From assembly GCA_036346375.1 (NCBI GenBank), contig JAYEVE010000527.1:310001-374000 (forward strand): a stretch of 64,000 nucleotides of DNA, in the 5' to 3' direction. The notes below the pieces were generated by a model. The model worked only from the letters and a program-made list of their open reading frames with translations, had not been told where the DNA came from and did no database searches. The position numbers and the translations under genes are program-made. This document shows, one piece after another, positions 11,800 through 23,700 of the stretch. Source of the stretch: Guadua angustifolia (taxonomy: Eukaryota; Streptophyta; Magnoliopsida; Poales; Poaceae). The stretch's first letter is position 1. Each line of letters starts with the position of its first letter.

Positions 11800-12447
11800 T
11801 GTCGGGATCGAGGAATCACTGACAGTCAACGAGCGATCCTTGAGGTCCCCATTTCGAAATTTGAGTAAGCGAGGACTTGACCACGACGAGCTGTGCCAAA
11901 CCACGCATAACCTCGAGCTTGGGGAATGGGGGGTCCAATCCCCGCACGACCTCGACCTTGGCTCGGAGGTGTGCGTTCACTCGGCGGTTGCCAAGACCGA
12001 GAATCTGGGAGTTAAGGCGGACGTGGGCACCAGATCCGGGATGGTTGCAGCACATCTTCAATGCACGCCATGTACTACCCCGGGAATCTCTCCTGGCTGT
12101 TTTTGGTAACGACTGGGATGGGTATAAAATCCCTTGAGGCAGAACGGCAAGGGGGAGGACATCAGCGCACTAGCAATAGGCCAATAGACACGACCAGAAC
12201 GCTCATGTTCGAGCTGTAATCCACTCTCTGTACTCACAGATAGAACAAGCCCTCCACCTCAAGAGAAGACTGGAGTAGAGCTGTTACCCTCACGGGGGCT
12301 CGAACCAGTATAATTCGCCGTGTCCAGCTCGTTGACGCTTCACCCCGACTAACGTCCATTCTTCCATTTGAGCGTAGCTTGTCTTGGATCCCCTACTCAC
12401 ACTAACCCCATTTCACATCTGCGGTCAGGCGATCCCGATCATCGACA
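11800..12447 (+). mobile_element. Solo LTR, Ty3/Gypsy-type, 648 bp
   Basis: The element begins TGTCGGGATCG and ends CATCGACA, giving the TG...CA ends of an LTR. It is flanked by a perfect 5-bp target duplication GTCAA (11795-11799 and 12448-12452). A TATA-like GGTATAAAAT at about 12121 sits where a U3 promoter is expected. The downstream GGGGGCTCGAACCAGTATAA segment resembles the R/U5 part of cereal Gypsy LTRs. No internal region is present, so it is the product of LTR-LTR recombination. Orientation is taken from the TATA box. Confidence 0.88.
12121..12130 (+). promoter_or_regulatory. TATA-like box in solo LTR
   Basis: GGTATAAAAT lies about 320 bases into the 648-bp LTR, within a GC-rich context. 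This is the usual position of the U3/R promoter in Gypsy LTRs. Whether it is active is unknown. Confidence 0.55.
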
Positions 12448-12675
12448 GTCAAGTTAGCCTATTTTGAGAAGCGTGCAATATTCGTTATAGTATTGGGCTG
12501 TGGGTTAGTCTATATATGAGTGAGGGAGTGAATCTCAATTCTTAATGAGGTTTCTTGAGTGTCAAATAGAACTCATCTAAAAACTGAAAGGTTTTTTTTA
12601 AAACCCCTATAAGGCTCTATCATCAATTCAAATAGATCGTGTCTTTCATAGTGGAGACAGAGCTAAATTGAAATA

Positions 12676-12699
12676 TATATATATATATAGAGAGAGAGA
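12676..12699. repeat. (TA)n(GA)n microsatellite
   Basis: A short AT dinucleotide run passes into a GA run directly at the left end of the foldback element. The apparent AGA target duplication of that element is weakened by this repeat. Confidence 0.85.
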
Positions 12700-13021
12700 A
12701 ATGCTAATGTGCTCTTGAGAGCACGGATCCTTCCGTGCTCTCGATGAGTTTGCAAAATCCGTGATAAAAATGTTCAATCCGAACCATTCATCTTCTTCAT
12801 CTTGTTGAAATGTAGCTATAGACCAAATTTCACATTTTTTTTGAATTTGTTTACTATTTATTTTGCATTTTCTAATTCAAAAAATGCGAAATTTGGTCTA
12901 TAGCTACATTTCAACAAGATGAAGAAGATGAATGGTTCGGATTGAACATTTTTATCACGGATTTCGCAAACTCATCGCGAGAGCACGGAAGAAACTGTGC
13001 TCTCGAGAGCACATTAGCATT
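12700..13021. mobile_element. Foldback element / MITE-like perfect-armed hairpin
   Basis: The whole 322-bp segment is a near-perfect inverted repeat: left arm 12700-12850, right arm about 12873-13021, loop about 22 bases. It begins AATGCTAATGTGCTCT and ends with the reverse complement AGAGCACATTAGCATT. AGA is found immediately outside both ends, but the left AGA lies in a GA microsatellite and is weak evidence of a 3-bp target duplication. It has no coding capacity. The superfamily is not determined. Its transcript would be a long hairpin. Confidence 0.85.
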
Positions 13022-13645
13022 AGATAGGATCAGATAACCGATTATTTCCCAAACACCGAGGCCATCCACGTTTCGCCTGTCTTGGTCAGAGGTGGTTTTC
13101 TATTCCTGTCTCTTCTTTATCGTCTTGGACTCCGGCAGCCAGTGATGATCTTGATAGTTTCTCGTTCCTTGTCCGTTCGTTGGTCTGCTGCGTTTGTTAA
13201 AGTGTTCGGTGGTTGCTGCCTGGAACGATGGTTTTTGTTTTGGGCATTTTAGGGCCATCCTCGCTTCATTCTCATCCGTAGCAACTCTTGGGTCTGGTTG
13301 CTGGATTGATCATCTTCCAAAGGTACTAATCCTTCAGCTGTTTCTCTTTCTCTTGAGCCAAGTAACTTCGTTTGCTTGTTCCGGTTAATTAGTTGGTCAA
13401 TATCAGGCATTTTATTAGTATTGTCATTTCATCGAAGACTCCCTGTATGTTTTTACGGAAGGTGTTAATTTGATCAACCAGTTGCTGGGCCAGGCTTTTG
13501 TATTCATGGCCATACTCGGAATCAATGACTGACTAGTGACATTTTTTAGACTACGTACAGTGTAATACAAAGTGTTCAATGGAAAAACGTGTGCTGATAG
13601 ACTGACCTGACTTTATCTGCTGACTGGCCCGTGTAGGATCTAGCC
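13022..13645 (+). other. Probable 5' flank and 5'-UTR intron of the truncated NLR gene
   Basis: No protein frame is recognised. A plausible donor (AAAG|GTACTAATC) near 13321 and an acceptor (GTGTAG) just before 13637 would remove a 5'-UTR intron. This would leave the NLR start codon a few bases into the next exon. The splice calls are inference. Confidence 0.4.
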
Positions 13646-13753
13646 ATGGCTATTGTCCTGGAAGCTTTCGCATCCTACGTTGGACGCCTGGTCGCTAAAA
13701 TGGTAGGAGATGAGGTAGGGATTCTGCTTGGTGTGTCTGATTTTTTTAGATGA
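13646..13753 (+). pseudogene. NLR (CC-NBS-LRR) N-terminus, truncated
   Basis: The frame starts MAIVLEAFASYVGRLVAK and continues to EVGILLGVSD, the usual beginning of the Rx-type coiled-coil domain of grass NLR immune receptors. After about 31 residues it runs into a T-tract (13741-13747) and stops at 13751. A normal member is around 900 or more residues; nothing matching the rest of the coiled coil, the NB-ARC or the LRR is found downstream. The T-tract could be the tail of a minus-strand insertion such as a LINE, or a simple breakpoint. Confidence 0.7.
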
Positions 13754-13930
13754 AGTACAAGTCTTTAAAATTTTTCTCGGCCTCTACTTAACAAGAAGCA
13801 TACAGCCCTTAAACAAAACAAAAAAGGAAAAAAGAGAAGTCTTGATTGCTACCAGCCTGGATCGCAGAGCTCTCCCCCGTTTCATTGTATTGCTTAGCGA
13901 AAACATCATCAGAAATCTTCTCCGCGTAAG

Positions 13931-14053
13931 CAATCCGGCAGCCCCCTGGATTTCCAACATTCTGGGCGCCACAATCCGGCAGCCCCCTGGATTTTCAACA
14001 TGCAGGCGCATACAATCCGGCAGCCTGGATTTCCAACATTAAGGCGCCACCAC
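13931..14053. repeat. Tandem repeat, 41-bp unit, three copies
   Basis: CAATCCGGCAGC recurs at 13931, 13972 and 14013, each followed by CTGGATTTCCAACAT-like sequence (the middle copy has TTTTC) and a GGCGC box. The third copy lacks a few bases. It lies in a GC-rich block of unknown origin. Confidence 0.9.
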
Positions 14054-15527
14054 CAAGAACACCGCGGCTATTTGAATCATTGCGCCCCCAAAATCTCGAA
14101 GCGATCACGGACTCCATACCGTCCACGAGCACCAACTTAAAATCTTGGGGGACGAAGACCACCACGAGCAGGACAAAGTGGACCACCATAGCTGCGACCA
14201 TTAAATCGATCGCCACCGGTGACCGCCGTTCCACTGCCATGGCGCTTTAAATTGATTCTTAAAGCATCGTCACCCAATATCCTGCACATCCGGTTGCACA
14301 TCGCCGAGATTGGACTCGAGAACAAGGCCGACATTGCTGCAAGAGGACTAGAATTTGCCTCCGGCAAAAGGAGCGAAAAATCTCGCGACAAATGCATCTT
14401 CTCCAAATTTGAAGAAGAAAAGCGATACCTTGCACAATCCAACTCACCCTGCGAATTGCACCTCCTTTCATCCGAAACAGATTTCGCAAGGAAGGCCATC
14501 CGAAAGGAACGAGCACGACCGCCATGGCGTCGCCTCATCCAATCCTTCCCTCTCCCGAATTGGAAGAAACTATCCGATCTTGTCCGATCCGCACGACTCG
14601 CCCAACAAGGAGCCAGCCGCTGCCTCAGCCGCCATCATTGCAGCAATGGCGGCGCTTGCCACCAACCATTGCAGCGCCCTCATAGAGAGAAAGATAGATC
14701 GACAGCCTTATCTATAACCAAATTTGTCTTCTTCCGCTGCACTCACGTCCATCGGCTTCCTCCCGCTCCTCTTCTCCATTCAAGTCGGGTGTTCCAAAGT
14801 CCTTCCGGGCAAGGAAGACCCGACTTGCAATCACATTTGTTCAATCTTTAATTACCCTACCTAAAGTAATCTATCAAGTACATCTACAATTTTTACCAAA
14901 GTACCATGTTCGATCTCCCACCGTGGCACGACGGTGACGCTGCACAAGAGCATGCCGTTCGGCTGCTCTGCACCGTGGCACTACGGTGACCCTGCGCAAA
15001 ACCACTTCAGTATGGCATGAAGCAAATCACACTGCTCGTAGTGTGTCCGGTTCGATGGAGAAGACCGTGGTTGCGCGCCTCGCCATCTTGCCTCGGCTCT
15101 TGGTTGATTTATTAGTCGAGTTCCATCAACATTATCGTAAAACGAGAAAAATCGCTACAAATGTTTATATTTTAAGTCTATCTTGATCGGACAAACTGTT
15201 GCCTCAATGCATATAGGAAGTGCAGATATTCAATTATAACATCTATAACTGACCGTGTCTCGTAAATATTGATGCAGGAATACCTAAGTAGATGGAAATT
15301 TCGAACAACAAACCATAAATAATGGAGGTTCTGCTGAGGGTGTAGGAAAAACATCTAGTTCCAACAAGCAAGACATTGTTAAGTTGTTGCATTCAAGATG
15401 AGCAAATATGTATTAAGGATAATATCATGTGACAATACAATGAATCGTACAAACAAGAATAACCGCAAGTTTTTGACATATTTTCCGAATTAATGAATAC
15501 CATTTGACAATTGTACAACTCCAGAAC
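14054..15527. other. Moderately GC-rich region, no gene recognised
   Basis: Open frames occur on both strands (longest about 210 codons, plus strand, 14219-14851), but their composition and opposing overlap do not resemble a known protein. Around 14920-15000 a block with CCACCGTGGCAC and ACGGTGAC occurs twice. The region separates the truncated NLR from the minus-strand CACTA gene. It may be degenerate retrotransposon sequence, but no LTR or poly-A boundary could be proved. Confidence 0.35.
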
Positions 15528-18402
15528 TTATAAGGCTGCGTGGAACGCGCCTTTTTTATGTATTACTTCGGTGAGCAGGAAGAAACAAACTCTCCCTCTA
15601 ATGTTGCTCAAATCGGCCTGACTCAACGCAGTTTTATCTGTATTGCTACTTTCTTCAGCGACGATGGTTTGCATGTTGTAGCAAACATAAAATCCACATA
15701 GGTTATTTCCCGGACCTTGCTGGTGGCACTGCAAATAAAACCTACGGTTAGTTCTAGAGTCCTGTCTGAGGTTTGATATAGAATTATTGTGTATAGCGGA
15801 TACCGGAAAGTTCAAATCATGTTGTAGTTTAGTCCAATCTTTCACGTGTTTGAACGCTCTACAAGATTGCAAAAGGTTAGCCTAAGCCATTCCAATAGCA
15901 ATATAAACCTGGAACAACTTACACGACCATGTACGTAGGAAACGTGATTACCTGGTGAGTAATTTTGCGATAGGTACCAAGTCGTGGTTTCCGCCACGTC
16001 GGAATCAAGGTACTTAACCGGTTTGTGGTGGTTCAACTACAATGAGAACCCGGTGATACCTACGGTATATCACAATGGACAATGAACAAAACAGAGTTGT
16101 GTGTGCAGTCTGAGACCAAAGTATAGCATGTGGTAGCACTTACACGGGTTATGGGGTATAAGTATGAATTCTTTATCCTTTTGTGCTAGCAATGCCTCTA
16201 TCACGTATTTCTCGACCATGTTTATATCATCATCCATTGTTTGCTTTGAGACTATATGTGGGTCGAGGAAACCGATCGTTTGTTTCTTCTTTGTCGCTTC
16301 AAGTTGCATGTATCTATATATACAAAGGCGGATTATATATATATTGGAGGACATTTATCACTATTAGACGAATGTAGACTGTGATAGCACACACTTACAA
16401 GGTCCAGCATCTTATGAGTGCGGCGTCGATGGCGTCGAGGTTGTAGAGATGGAACAAGTCCAGAAAATCGACCGTGAAGAAGCCCCCCGCTGAGTCGTTG
16501 AATAGATGTTCATACTTGAACTTAACGCTGATACTTGTTGTACGTTCACGCTCTGGCTTTCCAGCTTGTTGGAGATACCACTTATGCAATTGTTGGCAAG
16601 GTATACTAAGTGAAATTACGCTGCCTTTCGTTAGTAACGGCTCTCCTAGCTTGTATTGTTTAGCCAACTCAGCAGATGGATAGTCAACTTGTTCTTGCCG
16701 GGCTTCTTTCTTCTTTTTGCCCTTGCCTTTCTTTGTTTTGTATGAACCCTTCACGGGAGAGGAATGGGTAGGAAAGAGGTCAACATTGTGTATATCAAGT
16801 GGAGTCTGCTCTACGACTGCTGATTTGGTAGCCAACTGATCAGACGGCGATACAATAGGCGAATCAGATCGTCGCGGTTGTTGCATGACAGAAGGGGCGA
16901 CCAGGGAGATGTCGCTGCTAGGCCATTGGATGAATGTGCCAATGGCATCCCCAAGTTTCACGATCTCATCGTTTGGCGGCTTCTGTAGATCGACAATTTT
17001 GAAACTATCAAACACCCCGTCCACATTGACCTTGGTGAAACCCGGCGCTATGATGGTACCGTGCACCATGGTCCCCTTTGGGGATGGATACGCCATGCCC
17101 CAAGCAGCCGTCGAGGCAGTGCCATTGCTAATTCTCACTTGGAGATTGCACCGCGTGGCGCCTTAATGTCACATCTGAGGATAAGTCCCGCTATGTTCAT
17201 CTTGGTCACTTGGAGGAGCGGATGCAGCTGCTGCTTCACAGGCGGTGGGGCTGACTTGCGGACATATACGGGGCTTGTGAAGTATTTTTTCTTGATTGGT
17301 GAGCCTTTCCTCGAGGATTCAGTATCCTTTCATGAAATTCTTCTCTCAGTTCTCCCCTCAACTCTTCTCTCAACTCTCCTCTCAACTTGTCCTCCAAATT
17401 CTTTATAAGATTTGACTCGCGCTCGGCTCTAGTTCTCTTCTTATTTCGGTATATGTGGAAGTCGTCTGGGAATCCAGTTTTCCATGGAACAAAAACCCCT
17501 TTGCCTCTTGTACGACCAGGGTGTTCCTTGTTTCCCAAGGCTATGGACAGTGCATCTTTCTCTCTGTCTAGGAAAAAAGAGCCATCGCACGATTGTGTAC
17601 TCAACGCTACCTGCAAGATCCGGACAAGTTATTTCACTTATGAAGTCATGGACTAATTACGTAAAATTGGTAGTTCGATTTATATATTACCAGGCGTTGG
17701 CAGACTTCCTCGTCATGCTGGGTTTCTGAAGAGGCGGTTGCGGAGGGCGTGGCATCGACCTCGCTCTCGCTCTTAGCCAGTCTCTGGCACGTTCATCTGT
17801 GATCGATGGAAATGGCGCGATACCCTCCTCGTCCTCCCTGTGCCATTGCTCTCTCTTCCCCGCGTAGCAGTGATTGCCGAGTCTGTGAGGGTGAGTGTTC
17901 CTTGCTTGCAAGGCCTTGTTTGCTTCATCGTGGCCTTGCAATTAAATGCGTGGTCTTCATCCCAACAAAACGCCCCACGTGTCCTCATCAATGAACCCAT
18001 ACTTGAGTATGGAACCAGATCCTTCTTGGCGTAGTCACGTAAAGCGTATGCTTAAAGGTCTTCCATGCCTTTCCTGCCGCTAGCAGTGCATACCGTCGCA
18101 CTAGGGGAGCGGATTCTTCTGGAATGTTGAATGATGAAAAAATTTCCGTTAGCAAGGCATTGCGAGCCTCAATAGTCACCAACCTCCGGGAAGATAGCGT
18201 GATCGGAACCCGTTCCGCCTACTATCCCACACATACTCCAAATGCATTCGCGCTTTTTTTGGCTTTCTAGGGCCCCATCATTTGAATCGATCTCGTAATG
18301 GTATATCGGTCATTGGCCTTTTGTTTGGTCCTCTTGCAGCGCGGGTCGATCCTTCTTTTGAGGCCACATCATGTCCTTCAGACGATGGATTAGAGGACGA
18401 CA
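15528..18402 (-). pseudogene. CACTA TNPA/Ulp1-type protein, decayed copy 2
   Basis: Reading leftwards, the start codon at 18402 gives MSSSNPSSEGHDV, a typical beginning for cereal En/Spm proteins. Next come ARNALLTEIFSSFNIP (18180-18090), the plant transposase signature NTHPHRLGNHCYAGKREQW near 17900, and a Lys/Glu/Arg-rich coiled-coil-like stretch (17480-17300). A 247-codon open segment at 17138-16395 carries the middle domain (PGFTKVNVDGVF, LGDAIGTFIQWP) and a Lys-rich linker with KGKGKKKK. The Ulp1-like end has GFLDPHIVS (about 16280) and GNNLCGFYV with the candidate Cys near 15697. Frame changes and stops separate most segments. Same family as the copies at 1914 and 33098, but in opposite orientation and from a different lineage. 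Confidence 0.8.
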
Positions 18403-18499
18403 TCTTCTTTACAAGTTAAAATAGTTTCAGGCGAACTAAAAGTGAAGAACAAATAGAATCACATTAGAGTGAATGAGTTTGTTATGTTATACTTGCATC

Positions 18500-18612
18500 T
18501 AAAAGAACTAGCCTAAATGGCTTGTTATTAGCCTTTTCAAAGAACTAGCCTAGATGGCTTGTTATTAGCCTTTTAAAAGAACTAGCCTAGATGGCTTGTT
18601 ATTAGCCTTCTA
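18500..18612. repeat. Tandem repeat, 37-bp unit, three copies
   Basis: GAACTAGCCTA recurs at 18505, 18542 and 18579, each followed by ATGGCTTGTTATTAGCC. The copies are almost identical. They lie upstream of the TNPA-like start codon, probably in the first intron. Confidence 0.93.
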
Positions 18613-19429
18613 GCAAAAGAAGCGAACTAGGAGGTTGAGAACTTAATAAAAATTTCGGCAGCACCTCCCTAAAACTAGGACATCCACACAACAGACAAGC
18701 AGAAAAATACATATGGATTCAACCATTTGACAGTTAACAGAATAATTGAACAGAAGCTCAGGATCTCACATATGAACATGTACAGTATTACGAATAAAGC
18801 AATTAGCATAAAGCTCATATTGATTGTTTGAATGTTCTCAGATGTCGGGTTGCCTTAAAAGGCCCTCCTCGCCACAATGGACAAGTAATAGACTAGATTG
18901 TGACAACTTTATCTCAATAACAGATTTAATACTTGACAGGTTAAGTATAAATCTACTCAATTGGTTATCTTATATGCATATTCACTAACTAAGCATATAA
19001 AGACAGGTTTGCAATAGAGCTAATCAAATATATATATATATATATATTTTAGTTCAAAAGGTTTCCCCTATTTTATTCCAGGACCATGTACAACCACAGC
19101 ATGTACAACCACAGCACCATCTCACATATGAACATGTACAACCACAGCACCATCGCTCCTATCCAACCAGAACAAAGACATTTTAACTAGTTACTGGCTA
19201 CTGTGCTCTAAACAACCAGAAAACAAACATCACTGCCGAACTCACACTAATCAAATATATATATATATGAAAGTGAAATTGACTGCTAAGATTTGTTGTC
19301 ACAATTAGTCTATTCCATCCCTAAATCATCCTTGAACATTAAGCCCACACGCAAGGTCCCCAAGCATGATCGGTGGCCCTTTGCAAGTCCGAGAATAATC
19401 ACAGAAAGTGTCCAGAACTCACTAACTAG
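18613..19429. other. AT-rich probable first intron of CACTA copy 2
   Basis: No coding frame is seen. It contains (TA)n runs near 19028-19047 and 19252-19268, and a short repeat of CATGTACAACCACAGCA between 19082 and 19155. Its position between a GC-rich candidate first exon (19430-19776) and the TNPA-like ATG (18402) suggests an intron on the minus strand. Confidence 0.45.
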
Positions 19430-19780
19430 CGAGCAACACGAAAAATAGAGCAAATGGCCGGTGCCTCCGGATCGAGCGGCCTCTAGCTCGATGGCTAGTC
19501 CCAGAAATACTCACGGTTGAAGCCGAGCGGGAGGACGCCGAGGGGGGAGGAGGCGGCCGGGAGGACGCCGAGGGGAGGACGCCAGGCCGGGAGGATGCCG
19601 AGGGGAGGACGCCGAGGCCGGGAGGACCGAGGGGATCGAGGACGCCGAGGCGGGGAGGACGCCGAGGCGGGAGGACGCCGAGGCCGGGGACGCCGGGAGG
19701 GGGGAGGACGCCGAGGCCGGGGACGCCGGGAGGGGAGGACGCCGAGGAGGGGGACGGGAGGGGAGGACGCCGAGGGGAGG
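19430..19780 (-). repeat. GC-rich minisatellite in candidate first exon
   Basis: A run of GGGAGGACGCCGAGG-like units with variable spacing, preceded on the minus strand by AACCCTAAACC and an ATG at about 19784 (MAASPRRPPL). In frame it would encode a Pro/Leu/Ser/Arg-rich low-complexity segment. All frames stay open on both strands because of composition, so coding cannot be argued from openness. A comparable CT-rich block precedes the TNPA-like gene at 32690-32935, which suggests a first exon or leader. Confidence 0.6.
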
Positions 19781-19867
19781 CCGCCATGAGGCAAAACGTC
19801 TCAAGGTTTAGGGTTTGGCCTTGGTGAATGAGTTCGCGCGGGAGATATATAGAAGAAATAACATCAC

Positions 19868-20200
19868 AGAGCGGTTCTATAATATAGCGATGCAGATGAC
19901 ATATCACGAGCGGTTCTATAATAGAACGATGCAGCGATGTTTAAATATTACGACGGTTCTATTATAGAACCGTCATGATAATGGTGATATCACGACGGTT
20001 CTATTATAGAACCGTGCGCGATGTTGTTATCACGGGACGGTTCTATAATAGAACAAATCAGTGATGTTGGTGACATCACGACGGTTCTATAATAGAACCG
20101 TCTCGATGTTGAGATATCACGAGCGGTTAGGTAACATAACCGTCAGGACAAATAACATCATCCTGCATCGTTATGTTAAAGAACCGTCTGTGATATATCT
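19868..20200. repeat. CACTA subterminal repeat array (ACGGTT...AACCGT units)
   Basis: At least eight units alternate ACGGTT and AACCGT around AT-rich centres such as CTATTATAGA, so that many units are perfect palindromes. The same unit type fills 24503-24860 next to a CACTA terminus. In En/Spm elements such subterminal motifs bind the element's own protein during transposition. No terminal CACTAC sequence is found at this side. Confidence 0.75.
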
Positions 20201-20779
20201 TTGTTCATCGACATTCACTTGTCGGTTGATTCGATCGACTCTTATGCATGCCACTTTGTTGTATCTTACGGGAAAGTTGTCTTTAACGAATATAGGCTAT
20301 CTTGTGGTTGAAGTGGAGGTTCTAATCCTCAATTCAAACCCTAAAATCTGAGAGCAATCACATACAACTATTTCCATATTGCCAAAGTAGACATGATTAC
20401 ATTCTTGTCATCAATTATGTCCGAATGGCCATCTTTGAATCGTGTATTTGGAATTATATTGATATTAACGAATAAATACGTGCTCTTATACTTGCATCTT
20501 TTCCATCAATCCAGATGCTTCAAGCTACTTACAAAGATCATCACAATCATATATACATAATTCAGATGCTTCACAAGCTACTTACAAAGATCATCACAAT
20601 CATATGTACAAAGCATGATGGGTCGTATCATCTTTACAATAGCATTAATGTAATATTATTACACATGAAAATTAGTAAGCATGATGACAATGCACCCTTC
20701 TCATAACTACGCCACCACATGCTTATTCTTTTGTATGAAAATTAGCCCTTCATGATGATCGACGCGTGTGTAGCTTGCT
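20201..20779. other. 3' flank of the decayed transposase
   Basis: No gene. AT-rich sequence with a duplicated block around 20511-20610, where CAGATGCTTCA, CTACTTACAAAGATCATC and ACAATCATAT occur twice. Part of it (20330-20520) resembles 340-560. Confidence 0.45.
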
Positions 20780-23700
20780 TCCTCATGTTGTTCTTCCGGG
20801 ACCGGATGTCATTTCCGATAGGTGGCAACTCATCAAATTGATTGTACTCTTCCTCATCTACTACATTCTCAACTCCGACAATTCTCCTTTTCCTGAAGAA
20901 CTACGTGGCGCTTCTTGTTGGGCCGAATTGGTTACATAGAAGACTTGAACAACTTGGTTAGCGAAGTCTGAATGGTTCGTCTTGGTATCCGACACGTTCG
21001 AGGTCCACAGAGTGATGCCATTCCTGTCGACCTTCACGTCTTTGGAGGTGGACCAACGGCACCGAAATAGGGAATCTTGAAAAAGCGTGAGTCGAGCTCC
21101 CATATCTCCTCTATGAACCCATAGTAGGAGCTCCTCGTCAACCATGGTATTATTGAATGCATCTATCACGGACACCACTCGCTCGGTTTGTGCTCTTCAT
21201 ATCCACGATCTCTCGTGTAAAATGTGTACCCATTTAAGTCATATCCTTTCCATGTGACAACTGTAAAAGTTGGTCCTTTTGCCAACCATGTCAGCGTGTC
21301 ATCTGACGAGCTCCCAGTGATAGGTCGCTCCTTCAACCATTTGTTGAACTGAAGGTTATCTTGTCTCGTGATCCAAGACTCTGCCGTCTTTGGATTCTCT
21401 TGCCTTAGCCATTGCTTGTGCTTTCGGCGATATAGGCGGACACTACAGCCATGTGTTGCAAAACCGTGAAATGGGCTCGAGCATAATCAACCGAATCAGG
21501 CGTGATTGCTTTCCTTCCGATGGTCCCCATACCCTGGAGCCTCCCCTCATGGCGAGATCGAGGCACACCTATTGGTTCGACCTGGGCCATGTAATCGACG
21601 CAGAACTCGACGGCCTCTTCTGTTGCATAACCTTCGACAATGCTACCCTCCGGACGAGATCGATTCCGTACGTAAGACTTGAGAATTCCCATGTACCTCT
21701 CGAACGGGTACATGCTACGTAGGAACACTGGTCCGCATATCTTTATCTCTGTCACAAGGTGAACAATGAGATGGACCATGATATCGAAAAATGATGGAGG
21801 GAAATACATCTCAAGATTACATAGAGTCATCACCACCTCGACTTGCGAGCATCTAGTCCCGGGATCGATGACCTTTCTCGGCGATTGTGTTAAAGAAATA
21901 ACATGCCTAGTGATTGTCTCACGGACCTTGACCGCAAAATACTTCTAATTGCGATAGGGAGCATCGTGTCATCGGCACATGACAATCATGAGACTTCATG
22001 CCGATTAATTTCAAATCTTCCAACGAAACAAGTCTCTTCATGTTGGAGGAGTAACCGACGGAACTTTCACACCATGCAAGCAGCACGATTCAGTTCTTTT
22101 CGCCTTTGACAGAGTATAACAAGGTGTTCCAAGCACGACGGCCTTTATCGGTCTCTTCGGTGCTAACTCAGGTCTTATGCCCATATCGACCAAGTCAAGC
22201 CGTGCGTTGATACCATCCTTTGTTTTACCCTTAATGTTGAGTAAGAGACCAATCACGCTGTCACAGACATTCTTCTCTACGTGCATGACATCGATGCAAA
22301 GTGGCGAACTTCTAGGTGCTCCCGAGAAGGTAGGTCCCGAATATTGATCTCTTCTTCCACATGCTCTTTTCACGGGTACTTGATTTACGCCCTTTCCATC
22401 GCAACATCCAAATCCTTAACAATGTCATGAACATCTCTCCCGCTCAAACGCCTTGGAGCTGGACCATTTTCGTTCCTTCCGTCGAAAAGTTGCTTCATCT
22501 TGCGATATGGGTGATTCCTCCGAAGGAACCTACGGTGACGCATGTACACGGTTTTGCGGGAGTGATTCAGCCATAAACTCTCGGTATCATCTAAGCAGTG
22601 AGTGCAGGCTTTGGTTCCTTTTGTACTCGGCACACAAAGTTAGCAAGGCGGGGTAATCATTTATGGTGCGAACAACAAGCAAATGCAAAGTAAAGTTCTC
22701 TCGTTTATCGCATCCCATACGTGTACCCGGTAACCACAGTGTTTTTAGATCTTCCACCAATGGAGCTAGGTACACATCAATATCGTTCCTGTGTTGTTTC
22801 GGTCCTTGGATAAGCATGACAACATAATGTACTTCGCTTCATACACAACCAAGGAGGAAGGTTGTGAATACAGAGATTCTGGGCCAAGTGCTATCTTGGT
22901 TGCTCATGTTACCGAAAGGATTCATTCCATCTACTCAATCCAAACCTTATATTTCTCGGATCGCACCGAATTCTTGAAAGCTCTGTCGATGTTTCTCCTT
23001 TGGATGGAATCGGCAGGTGCCTTAGCATTCCATCATTCTTACGCTCCTCAAAGTGCCAACGCAGCAGCTTTTGCCTCCTTTGGGTTCGCAAACAAACGCT
23101 TCAAGCGAGGAATTCTGGTGAGATACCATGCCACCTTAGCAGAGTACCTTTTTTCACCTCAATGCTCTCGCCATCATCATCTGAATAACTCTTACGCTTG
23201 TACCGGGGGATCGTTGCACACGGACATATATGCAAGTTTGTGTACTCTTTGCGGTACAGGATCTGATCGTTTGGACATGCATGTATTCTTTCTACTTCCA
23301 TTCCCAAGGGACAAAGAACACCTTGGCTTTGTAGGTGCTTGTCGGCAACTCGTTTCCCTCTGGAAGCATGTCCGCCAATAGACGTAACAGCGCTGTGAAA
23401 CTCTTGTCGGACCAACCGTTGCTTGCCTTCAATTTGAGTAGTTGAAGCACGGATGACAACCTTGTGTATTTCAACTTGCACCCTGCGAACAAAGGTTTCT
23501 CCGAGTCCTCCATTAAGCCCTGGAACTGTCCATATTCCTGTCATCAAGGTTTCATTCGCATCGCGTAGCATCTCGATCCAAATTGTCATCGTGCAACTTT
23601 GTCCTCATCGGAAGCACAATCGATATGATCATCCGACATATCATTGACATAAATCGATTGATATTAACACTACTTGCGCTTCTCAGTATATTATGCTCTT

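Noticed and set aside
14219..14851. 210-codon plus-strand frame
   Set aside because: Overlaps equally long frames on the other strand in a GC-rich block; composition does not resemble a known protein.
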